Below, in pieces: positions 7,534-14,687 of a stretch of 35,710 nt of DNA. Position numbers and translations under genes: made by a program. A model generated the notes under the pieces. It saw only the letters and a program-made list of their open reading frames with translations, searched no databases and was not told the DNA's origin. Every line of letters begins with the position of its first letter. The stretch's first letter is position 1. Origin of the DNA: an uncultured Eubacteriales bacterium (GTDB taxonomy: Bacteria; Bacillota; Clostridia; Oscillospirales; Acutalibacteraceae); assembly GCA_934486705.1 (NCBI GenBank), contig CAKSQS010000022.1:1-35710 (forward strand), in the 5' to 3' direction.

Positions 7534-9063
7534 TCACATAAAGGGCGCGAAAATATGGAGCAGCGACTGCTTAAACCGAAGCTTCAGCGGCCGTTTTTTC
7601 CACTCTTCAAGTTTAATTTCGTCGGATATTTTAAAAATCTCCGAAAATTGCTCCTTAATATCAAGCACGGTTGAATTATCGCATATCCAAGCGCCGCACT
7701 CAAAGTGGAAAATAAAGCTGCGGTAATCCATATTAACAGTGCCTACTGTTGCGATTTTATCATCCGAAACAAAAAGCTTTGAGTGAATAAACCCGGGCGT
7801 GTACTCGTATATTTTTACCCCCGCCTCGAGCAGCTCAAGGTAGCTGTACTGCGTTACGGGGTGAACATACCATTTATCGGGTATATGCGGTGTTACAATG
7901 CGCACGTCTATCCCCGACCGCGCCGCCATACATAAAATACTTGTCATTGTGTTATCGATAATAAGGTAAGGCGAGGCAATATAAACATACTTTTGCGCGG
8001 TGTTGAGTATTTGCATATATATACCCTCGGCGGGGTTTTTATTGTTAAGCGGGTCGTCGCAATAAGGCAGAACAAAGCCGTCTTCCTCAGTGGAGAAATC
8101 TGATATATGCGATGAAATATCAAGAATTTCGCCCGTTGTGAACTCCCACATACAGCAGAACATTGCAAGAAAGCTTTTAACCGCCTCACCCTTCAACATA
8201 ATGCCGCTGTCAAGCCAGTGCCCGAAGCGTATCATTTTATTTATATATTCATCGCCTATGTTAAAGCCGCCCGTAAATGCCGTTTTTCCGTCTATCACCA
8301 CAATTTTGCGGTGGTTGCGGTTGTTCATAAATATGTTCATTGAGGGCTTTATCGGGTTAAAGACCGATACATCTATCCCCTCGGCGCGAAGATTTACTAT
8401 AAAATCCTTATGCTGGCGCTTTATTGAGCCGAAATCATCAAAAATAATTCTGACTTCAACCCCATTTGCCGCCTTTTCTCTTAAAATTTTGTGTATGCCG
8501 TCCCACATATCGCCCTCTGCCAATATGAAGAACTCCATATAAATATATTTTTCTGCTTTTTCAAGCTCCTCAAGCATACGCTGATACACCTTTTCGCCCG
8601 GCGATAAATACTCGGTGTAGGTGTTTGTATAAAGCGGATAGCCCGATTCGCCCGAAAGGTAATCCGCCTGGCGCGAATGAAACATATCATAATATTTAAG
8701 CTTTTCACGCACGTTTTCTTTCTCGGTAAGCGTAGGCAGGTAGTGCGATTCGCAAACCGCCATTTTTCGGCGCAAATGCGGAAAAACGCGCCCGCCGCCC
8801 CAAAGCAGAAATACCGAAATACCGAAAACCGGAAAGACAAGAATAAAAATTATCCAGGTGATTTTGTGGTTCGGGTTGCCGCGGCGGTTTACTATAAAAA
8901 TAACCGTTATAACGCCGGCAATTTGCGAAAGCTGATAAATTACAGCGGATTTTTGGCTAACATCGTGAAGTACAAAAAACAAAAATCCGAGCTGAATAAG
9001 TAATAAAAGCGCGGATACTATAATTCTCGTTTGTATTCTTATACCGCGTTTTTTCTCTCTCAC
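7534..9063 (-). CDS. cls: Cardiolipin synthase (phospholipase D family)
   Basis: The protein is 509 residues from the GTG at 9063, which has GGGGAGGG seven bases upstream. A longer frame starting at 9099 begins inside the -10/spacer region of the promoter at 9090-9118 and is rejected. Two membrane helices (about 13-33 and 66-88) are followed by a short cytoplasmic segment and two HKD motifs: HRKIVVID (His251, Lys253, Asp258) and HSKLFVSD (His427, Lys429, Asp434). The enzyme joins two phosphatidylglycerol molecules into cardiolipin and glycerol at the inner membrane face. It is a single-gene unit, separate from the downstream peptide. Confidence 0.94.
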   Translation of the reverse strand: MREKKRGIRIQTRIIVSALLLLIQLGFLFFVLHDVSQKSAVIYQLSQIAGVITVIFIVNRRGNPNHKITWIIFILVFPVFGISVFLLWGGGRVFPHLRRKMAVCESHYLPTLTEKENVREKLKYYDMFHSRQADYLSGESGYPLYTNTYTEYLSPGEKVYQRMLEELEKAEKYIYMEFFILAEGDMWDGIHKILREKAANGVEVRIIFDDFGSIKRQHKDFIVNLRAEGIDVSVFNPIKPSMNIFMNNRNHRKIVVIDGKTAFTGGFNIGDEYINKMIRFGHWLDSGIMLKGEAVKSFLAMFCCMWEFTTGEILDISSHISDFSTEEDGFVLPYCDDPLNNKNPAEGIYMQILNTAQKYVYIASPYLIIDNTMTSILCMAARSGIDVRIVTPHIPDKWYVHPVTQYSYLELLEAGVKIYEYTPGFIHSKLFVSDDKIATVGTVNMDYRSFIFHFECGAWICDNSTVLDIKEQFSEIFKISDEIKLEEWKKRPLKLRFKQSLLHIFAPFM

Positions 9064-9089
9064 AGGCAATCCCTCCCCAATATGAAAGT

Positions 9090-9118
9090 ATTTTACCACA
9101 AAAATTTCTAAAAAGCAA
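9090..9118 (-). promoter_or_regulatory. Promoter for cls
   Basis: Minus-strand TTGCTT (9113-9118), 17 bases, TAAAAT (9090-9095). It overlaps the upstream alternative start at 9099 and so supports the GTG start at 9063. The leader would be only about 20 bases. Confidence 0.7.
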
Positions 9119-9147
9119 ATATTATAATTGCATAAGCATAAAATTCA

Positions 9148-9173
9148 AGCCGCAGATAAAAATATCCGCGGCT
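9148..9173 (-). terminator. Terminator after gpmI
   Basis: AGCCGCAGATA (9148-9158) and TATCCGCGGCT (9163-9173) form an 11-bp stem with one mismatched or wobble position and an AAAA loop. A weak T-rich run (TTGAATTTTA) follows on the minus strand. It closes the pgk-tpiA-gpmI operon. Confidence 0.65.
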
Positions 9174-9183
9174 CGGAAAATAA

Positions 9184-10716
9184 TTATTTTATTATGGATT
9201 CACCCGTCATTTCCTTAGGCTGTGTGAGACCCAAAAGCTTAATAATAGTCGGTGAAATATCGCAAAGCCTGCCGCCCTCGCGCAGCTCGCACTGCTTGCC
9301 TATTACCGCAAACGGTACAGGGTTCGTTGTGTGCGCGGTAAAGGGAGTGCCGTCTTCTGCAAGCATACGGTCGGCGTTGCCGTGGTCGGCGGTAAGCAGC
9401 ATTACGCCGCCCATTTTAAGGGTGCTGTCCTCTACTCTGCCAACGCAGGTATCAACCGTTTCAACCGCCTTTTCAGCTGCCTCAAACACGCCTGTGTGAC
9501 CTACCATATCGCAGTTTGCAAAGTTGAGTATTACAACATCGTACTTACCCGATTCAATAGCACCGCAAACCTTATCACAAACCTCGTTTGCGCTCATTTC
9601 GGGCTGTAAATCATAGGTAGCAACCTTGGGGGAGGCTACCAATATTCTGTCCTCACCCTCAAACTTGACCTCTCTGCCGCCGTTAAAGAAGAAGGTTACA
9701 TGCGCGTATTTTTCGGTCTCGGCAATGCGCAGCTGGGTCATACCGTTGTTTGCCAAAAACTCGCCTAAGGTGTTGTTAAGCTCCTCGGGCTTAAAGGCAA
9801 CCTCAACGTTCGGCATAGATGCGTCATACTGGGTCATACAAACGTAAAATACCTTTTGTCTGCCGCCCTTGCGCTCAAAGCCCGCAAAATCGTCGTCAAC
9901 AAAAGTGCGGGTGATTTCTCTTGCTCTGTCGGGGCGGAAATTGAAGAATATAACGCTGTCGCCCGTTTTAATTCTTTCTGTGCCCGAAATTACGGTCGGG
10001 AGCACAAATTCATCGGTAATGTGCTTGCCCTCTTCGTCAATTTCGGTGTAGGATTTACGAACAGCCGCAGCCGCGTTGTCAGCCTGAACGCCCTCGCCGT
10101 AAACCAGCGCGGCATACGCCTTGCCTACGCGCTCCCAGCGGTTATCGCGGTCCATTCCGTAAAATCTGCCCATTACCGTGGCAAGCTTGCCAACGCCTAT
10201 TTCTTTCAGCTTAGCGTTTAAGGTATCGATGTAATCCGCGGCGCTTGCGGGGGGTACGTCGCGGCCGTCAAGCAGTGCGTGAACATAAACACGGGTGAGC
10301 CCGCTTTTCTTTGCAAGCTCCAAAAGCCCGTAAAGGTGCTCAATATGGCTGTGAACGCCGCCGTCTGATAAAAGCCCCATTAAGTGCAGCGCGCTGTCGT
10401 TCTTTTTGCAGTTTTCAATCGCGTCCGAAAACGCCTTGTTTTCAAAAAAGTCGCCGTCCTTAATCGACTTTGTAATGCGGGTCAATTCCTGATAAACAAT
10501 TCTGCCCGCGCCGATATTGGTGTGACCTACTTCGCTGTTGCCCATCTGACCGTCGGGAAGACCTACATCCATACCCGAGGCGCCTATCTGCGTGGTGGAC
10601 CACTCGGCGAAAATTTTATCAAGCCGCGGGGTCTTGGCGGCTTTTATGGCATTGCCCTTTACTTCGGGGTTTATGCCGAAACCGTCCATTATAGTTAAAA
10701 CAACGGGTTTTTTCAT
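9184..10716 (-). CDS. gpmI: 2,3-bisphosphoglycerate-independent phosphoglycerate mutase
   Basis: A protein of 510 residues, the normal length for this alkaline-phosphatase-superfamily enzyme. Motifs: TIMDGFG with metal ligand Asp11, MGNSEVGHTNIGAGR with catalytic Ser61, the DGRDVPP segment, RDNRWERV, NFRPDRAREI, and TADHGNAD near the C-terminus carrying metal ligands. It interconverts 3- and 2-phosphoglycerate using two Mn ions, in the cytoplasm. AGGAG lies eight bases before the ATG. It is the last gene of pgk-tpiA-gpmI, 19 bases after tpiA. Enolase, often next in this operon, is absent. Confidence 0.97.
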   Translation of the reverse strand: MKKPVVLTIMDGFGINPEVKGNAIKAAKTPRLDKIFAEWSTTQIGASGMDVGLPDGQMGNSEVGHTNIGAGRIVYQELTRITKSIKDGDFFENKAFSDAIENCKKNDSALHLMGLLSDGGVHSHIEHLYGLLELAKKSGLTRVYVHALLDGRDVPPASAADYIDTLNAKLKEIGVGKLATVMGRFYGMDRDNRWERVGKAYAALVYGEGVQADNAAAAVRKSYTEIDEEGKHITDEFVLPTVISGTERIKTGDSVIFFNFRPDRAREITRTFVDDDFAGFERKGGRQKVFYVCMTQYDASMPNVEVAFKPEELNNTLGEFLANNGMTQLRIAETEKYAHVTFFFNGGREVKFEGEDRILVASPKVATYDLQPEMSANEVCDKVCGAIESGKYDVVILNFANCDMVGHTGVFEAAEKAVETVDTCVGRVEDSTLKMGGVMLLTADHGNADRMLAEDGTPFTAHTTNPVPFAVIGKQCELREGGRLCDISPTIIKLLGLTQPKEMTGESIIK

Positions 10717-10735
10717 TTGCTTTGCTCCTAAAAAA

Positions 10736-11503
10736 TTATTTGCTTGCCGCCTTAACGATTACCGAGAAATCCTCAGCCTTTAAGGATGCGCCGCCTATAA
10801 GTCCGCCGTCAACATTAGTCTTGGCAACCAGTTCGTCGCAATTTTTGGCGTTCATAGAGCCGCCGTACTGAATGGTAACAGAGTTTGCCGCGTCCTCGCC
10901 GTAAACCTCGGCAATAGCAGCGCGAACATAGCCGTTGCCCTCGTCTGCCTGCTCGGCGGTGGCGGTAACGCCCGTGCCTATAGCCCAAACAGGCTCGTAA
11001 GCTATAATAATATTCTTAAGCTGCTCCTTTGAAATATTGGTAAGCGCCATTTTGGTCTGGAATTTAAGCAGTGTTTCGGTGTAGCCGAGTTCTCTCTGCT
11101 CAAGGGTCTCGCCCACGCAAACAATAGCGGTAAGACCTGCATTTACGGCAGCTAAGGTGCGAAGATTTACGGTCTGGTCGGTCTCGCCGAAATACTGTCT
11201 TCTCTCGCTGTGACCTACAACAACGTATTTTACGCCGCTTTCAACCAACATTTTGGCTGAAACCTCGCCCGTGTAAGCTCCGCTTTCCTTAAAGTGAACG
11301 TTTTCAGCGCCTATTTCAATGTTTGAACCCTCGGCTGCGGCAACAGCTGCGGCAATATCAACGAAGGGCACGCAAAGCACTACCTTGCAGTCAGCATCGG
11401 CTACAAGCGGCTTCATTTCGTTTATAAGCGCGGTAGTCTCTGCGGGGGTCTTGTTCATTTTCCAGTTGCCGGCAATTACTGCGGCTCTTTTTGCTTTATC
11501 CAT
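10736..11503 (-). CDS. tpiA: Triosephosphate isomerase
   Basis: A protein of 255 residues with the (beta/alpha)8 TIM pattern. Catalytic residues are visible: Lys15 in GNWKMN, His98 in VVGHSERR, and Glu170 in AYEPVWAIGTG. The C-terminal phosphate-binding segments IQYGGSMNAKN and GGLIGGASL are present. It interconverts dihydroxyacetone phosphate and glyceraldehyde-3-phosphate. Translation begins at an ATG with GGAGAG upstream. It lies between pgk and gpmI in the glycolytic operon, with a 68-base gap to pgk that contains a strong hairpin (11533-11561). Confidence 0.97.
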   Translation of the reverse strand: MDKAKRAAVIAGNWKMNKTPAETTALINEMKPLVADADCKVVLCVPFVDIAAAVAAAEGSNIEIGAENVHFKESGAYTGEVSAKMLVESGVKYVVVGHSERRQYFGETDQTVNLRTLAAVNAGLTAIVCVGETLEQRELGYTETLLKFQTKMALTNISKEQLKNIIIAYEPVWAIGTGVTATAEQADEGNGYVRAAIAEVYGEDAANSVTIQYGGSMNAKNCDELVAKTNVDGGLIGGASLKAEDFSVIVKAASK

Positions 11504-11532
11504 TTTAAAAACTCTCCTTTTATATTACACAC

Positions 11533-11561
11533 TTCAAGGCTTGCACCGGGCAAGCCTTGAA
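11533..11561 (-). other. Perfect intercistronic hairpin between pgk and tpiA
   Basis: TTCAAGGCTTGC (11533-11544) and GCAAGCCTTGAA (11550-11561) form a 12-bp perfect stem around ACCGG. On the minus strand it is followed by GTGTGTAATA, not a T-run, so it is more likely an mRNA processing or stabilising element than a terminator. The effect is inferred. Confidence 0.6.
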
Positions 11562-11571
11562 ATAAAGTTAA

Positions 11572-12783
11572 TTATTTATCGTTAAGTGCGGCAATGCCTG
11601 GCAGCTCTTTACCCTCAAGGAATTCAAGCGAAGCGCCGCCACCTGTGGAAATGTGGGTCATTTTATCGCCGTAGCCGAGCGTGTTAACGGCTGCCGCAGA
11701 GTCGCCGCCGCCTATAATTGTTACAGCGTCAGTCTCGGCAAGGCTCTTAGCAACGGCAATAGTGCCTGCCGCAAGGGTCGGGTTTTCAAATACACCCATA
11801 GGTCCGTTCCAAACAACGGTCTTAGCGTTCTTTACTTCGTTTGCGAAAAGCTCCGCTGTCTTCGGTCCTATATCAAGACCCTCGTAATCGGCAGGGATCT
11901 TATCGGCGTCAACGGTTTTAACCTCAATCGGCGCGTCAATCGGATCCGGGAAATGATCGGCTATATTGCAGTCAACCGGCAGAAGAATTTTAACGCCCTT
12001 TTCGTCGGCTTTTTTAAGCATATCGCGGCAGTAGTCAATCTTCTCGGTATCAAGCAGTGATTTACCTACGCCGTAGCCCTTAGCGGCTAAGAAGGTGTAA
12101 GCCATACCGCCGCCTATAATAAGGGTATCAGCCTTATTGAGCAGGTTTTCAATAACCGAAAGCTTATCGGCAACCTTAGCGCCGCCGAGAATGGTAACAA
12201 ACGGGCGAACCGGGTTTTCAACCGCGTCACCGAGGTACTTAAGCTCTTTGCCTATAAGGTAGCCCGCAACGGCCTCTTTCACATAGGAAACAACGCCTAC
12301 GGTTGAGCAATGCGCTCTGTGTGCAGTGCCGAACGCGTCGTTAACAAAAATATCTGCTAAAGAGCCGAGCTCCTTTGAGAACTCTTCGCCGTTCTTGGTC
12401 TCTTCCGCGCGGTAGCGTGTGTTCTGTAAAAGTACAACATCGCCGTCTTTCATAGCGGAAACCGCAGCCTTTGCATTTTCGCCTACAACGTTATCGTCAG
12501 CGGCGAAAACAACCTCTTTGCCGAGCAGCTCGGATAAGCGCTTTGCAACGGGAGCCAAAGAAAGCTCCGGCTTAGGCTCGCCCTTTGGCTTACCGAGGTG
12601 GGAGCAAAGAATAACTCTGCCACCGTCGGCAATAAGCTTTTTAATTGTGGGCAGAGCCGCAATTATACGATTTTCGTCGGTAATAACGCCGTTTTTAAGC
12701 GGTACGTTAAAATCGCAGCGGACAAGAACCTTTTGACCTTTTACGTTAATGTCGTCAACGGTTTTTTTGTTAAGAGCGTTCAT
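11572..12783 (-). CDS. pgk: Phosphoglycerate kinase
   Basis: A protein of 403 residues, usual for bacterial PGK. Motifs: VLVRCDFNVPLKNG near the N-terminus, SHLGKPKGEP, LLQNTRYRAEE, FVNDAFGTAHRAH, ILGGAKVADK, and the C-terminal nucleotide site GGGDSAAAVN followed by STGGGASLEFLEGKELPG. It transfers the acyl phosphate of 1,3-bisphosphoglycerate to ADP. It is first gene of pgk-tpiA-gpmI; gap, which usually precedes pgk, is not in the window. AAAGGATG lies upstream of the ATG. The operon promoter carries a Rex-like operator at 12816-12833. Confidence 0.97.
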   Translation of the reverse strand: MNALNKKTVDDINVKGQKVLVRCDFNVPLKNGVITDENRIIAALPTIKKLIADGGRVILCSHLGKPKGEPKPELSLAPVAKRLSELLGKEVVFAADDNVVGENAKAAVSAMKDGDVVLLQNTRYRAEETKNGEEFSKELGSLADIFVNDAFGTAHRAHCSTVGVVSYVKEAVAGYLIGKELKYLGDAVENPVRPFVTILGGAKVADKLSVIENLLNKADTLIIGGGMAYTFLAAKGYGVGKSLLDTEKIDYCRDMLKKADEKGVKILLPVDCNIADHFPDPIDAPIEVKTVDADKIPADYEGLDIGPKTAELFANEVKNAKTVVWNGPMGVFENPTLAAGTIAVAKSLAETDAVTIIGGGDSAAAVNTLGYGDKMTHISTGGGASLEFLEGKELPGIAALNDK

Positions 12784-12815
12784 TTAAAAACATCCTTTCA
12801 AACATGTGTAAAACA

Positions 12816-12833
12816 TTGTTAAAATTTTTACAA
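12816..12833. promoter_or_regulatory. Candidate Rex operator in the pgk promoter
   Basis: TTGTTAAAATTTTTACAA is a near-perfect 18-base palindrome. It differs at one position from the Rex consensus TTGTTAANNNNTTAACAA known from Clostridia. It covers the predicted transcription start, just downstream of the -10 box at 12838-12843, a position where a repressor would block initiation. Rex senses the NADH/NAD ratio and commonly controls glycolytic and fermentative genes. No rex gene is in the window. Confidence 0.6.
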
Positions 12834-12837
12834 TTCT

Positions 12838-12865
12838 ATTTTACCACATTTTTCTGATTTTTCAA
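12838..12865 (-). promoter_or_regulatory. Promoter for pgk-tpiA-gpmI
   Basis: Minus-strand TTGAAA (12860-12865), a 16-base spacer and TAAAAT (12838-12843). It lies about 55 bases before the pgk ATG, with the Rex-like palindrome immediately downstream. Confidence 0.65.
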
Positions 12866-12892
12866 TATTTATTTTATCCCGCGCCGTAAAAT

Positions 12893-13399
12893 TTAGCCTA
12901 TATCTTCCCATTTATAATTGTGCAGCTGACCGAAATTACTGAGTTCGGGGTAATTCCACTGCCGCAAAGCCTCGTAAACCGCAATTGCAACCGAGTTTGA
13001 AAGGTTTAAGCTGCGTATTTCGCCCTGCATGGGTATGCGCACGCAGCGTTCGGGATTTTTTATAAGCAGTTCTTCGGGCAGACCCTTTGTTTCCTTGCCG
13101 AATAAAAGGTAGCAGTTATCGGGGTAAGCAACATCCGAATGAGTTTGCCTGCCCTTGGTGGTGAAATAATAATAAGCGCCGTCGTTTTTTTCAAAAAACT
13201 CCGAAAGGCTGTCATAATAGGTAATATCAAGGTATTTCCAGTAATCAAGCCCCGCGCGTTTCAGTTTTTTATCATCTATTGTAAAACCCATAGGTCCTAC
13301 AAGGTGCAGCCTTGCCCCCGTGGCGGCGCAGGTGCGCGCCACGTTGCCTGTGTTTTGCGGAATTTCGGGCTCTACCATAACAATATTAAGCCTCGGCAT
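12893..13399 (-). CDS. trmL: tRNA (cytidine/uridine-2'-O-)-methyltransferase, TrmL type
   Basis: A protein of 168 residues of the SPOUT methyltransferase superfamily, at its minimal length without an RNA-binding extension. Motifs: EPEIPQNTGNVARTCA near the N-terminus, LLFGKETKGLPEEL in the middle (SAM-binding knot), and IPMQGEIRSLNLSNSVAIAVYEALRQ at the knot end. The enzyme methylates the wobble ribose (position 34) of tRNA-Leu species. Its ATG lies inside the end of the preceding gene (14-base overlap), with GGAGG nine bases upstream, so the two are translationally coupled. The link to the activase genes looks positional rather than functional. Confidence 0.93.
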   Translation of the reverse strand: MPRLNIVMVEPEIPQNTGNVARTCAATGARLHLVGPMGFTIDDKKLKRAGLDYWKYLDITYYDSLSEFFEKNDGAYYYFTTKGRQTHSDVAYPDNCYLLFGKETKGLPEELLIKNPERCVRIPMQGEIRSLNLSNSVAIAVYEALRQWNYPELSNFGQLHNYKWEDIG

Positions 13400-14687
13400 A
13401 TGCTTTTTCCTCCGTCTTAATATTATTTTCGCGGTTTTTCTCGGCTAAATCCGCCCGCGCGTTTGCAAGCATAAGCTTTATTCGGTTTTCCTGATTGACC
13501 TTTGATGCGCCCGAATCGTAGTCAATTGCCACAATATTCATATCGGGGTTTTTCTCTTTAAGCGGTTTCATCATACCCTTGCCGCATATGTGGTTGGGCA
13601 GGCAGCCGAAAGGCTGGGTGCAAACTATATTGTGCACGCCCTCATCGTTTAATTCCAACATTTCGGCGGGCAGTAACCAGCCCTCGCCCATTTTTGTGCC
13701 GAAGCCCATAAAATCCTTTATTAAATCCATGGTATGCGCAATATGCGTGGGCGGGGTGAAATTGCCGTCGGATTTCATTAGCTCAATTATTTCGTTCTGC
13801 TGCTTTTGCAGGTAATTGAATACGAAATTCAGCACGGGCCTTCTGATTTTATGTAAACCGTAAAGCTCAATATCCGAAATATTTGAAACTATGCAGTACA
13901 TAAAAAAGTCAAGCAGCCCCGGCACAACAACCTCTGCGCCCTCGTCAATTAAAAACTGTTCCAAATTATTATTACCGAGCGGGGAATATTTTACATATAT
14001 CTCCCCCACTACGCCTACTTTTACCTTTTCCTCGTTTTCGCGCGGTATTTCCGCAAAGCGGGAAAGTATCATTTTGCAGTTTTGCTTAACCTTTTTAAAG
14101 GATATTCCCTCTGTCTGCATTTTGTTTGCAAGAAGCGCGGTCAGCTCGTCTGCTAACTGCTCTGTTTGCCCCTTGTTTTTCTCATACGGCTTGCACTGGT
14201 TTACAAGGCTTAAAAGCATATCCCCGTAAATTATGCCGTAAAACAGCCTGTGCAGCATAGGCACGGTCAGCTTAAAGCCGGGGTGATTTTCAAGCCCCGC
14301 AAGGTTTAAGGATATAACGGGTATATAGCCGTAGCCCGCGCGCTCAAGCGCTTTTCTTAAAAGGAAAATATAGTTTGAGGCACGGCAGCCGCCGCCAGTT
14401 TGGAAAAGTATGAGCGCGGTTTTGTGCGGGTCGTATTTACCCGAGTTTAGCGCGTCAATAAACTGCCCTATTACCAAAATTGCGGGATAGCAGGTGTCGT
14501 TATGCACATATTTAAGCCCCGTTTCTATAATTCTGTGACCCGAGGTTTCAAGCAGCTCCATTTTGTAGCCGTAATCTTCAAATATTTTTAAAAATATTTT
14601 AAAGTGGCGCGGCAGCATATTGGGCACAAGTATTGTGTACTCCTTGCGCATTTCTTCGGTAAAGGGTATGTACTTACGCTCTTCCAC
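13386..14687 (-). CDS. COG3581-type partner of the acyl-CoA dehydratase activase
   Basis: The protein is 433 residues from the GTG at 14687, which has AAAGGAG eight bases upstream; a GTG nine bases earlier overlaps that site. Features: a LVPNMLPRHFK segment, HNDTCYPAILVIGQFIDAL (possible Cys ligand near residue 70), FQTGGGCRASNY, GEIYVKYSP and TQPFGCLPNHICGKGM with two Cys. These resemble HgdB-like domains that carry an iron-sulfur cluster. In many Firmicutes this is the C-terminal third of one protein of about 1,400 residues. Here it is separate but coupled, overlapping the activase end by 14 bases. The substrate is unknown. Confidence 0.75.
   Translation of the reverse strand: MEERKYIPFTEEMRKEYTILVPNMLPRHFKIFLKIFEDYGYKMELLETSGHRIIETGLKYVHNDTCYPAILVIGQFIDALNSGKYDPHKTALILFQTGGGCRASNYIFLLRKALERAGYGYIPVISLNLAGLENHPGFKLTVPMLHRLFYGIIYGDMLLSLVNQCKPYEKNKGQTEQLADELTALLANKMQTEGISFKKVKQNCKMILSRFAEIPRENEEKVKVGVVGEIYVKYSPLGNNNLEQFLIDEGAEVVVPGLLDFFMYCIVSNISDIELYGLHKIRRPVLNFVFNYLQKQQNEIIELMKSDGNFTPPTHIAHTMDLIKDFMGFGTKMGEGWLLPAEMLELNDEGVHNIVCTQPFGCLPNHICGKGMMKPLKEKNPDMNIVAIDYDSGASKVNQENRIKLMLANARADLAEKNRENNIKTEEKAYAEA

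Noticed and set aside
9064..9099. Upstream start for cardiolipin synthase at 9099
   Set aside because: It lies inside the predicted promoter and the ribosome-binding site is within the added codons, so the GTG at 9063 is preferred.
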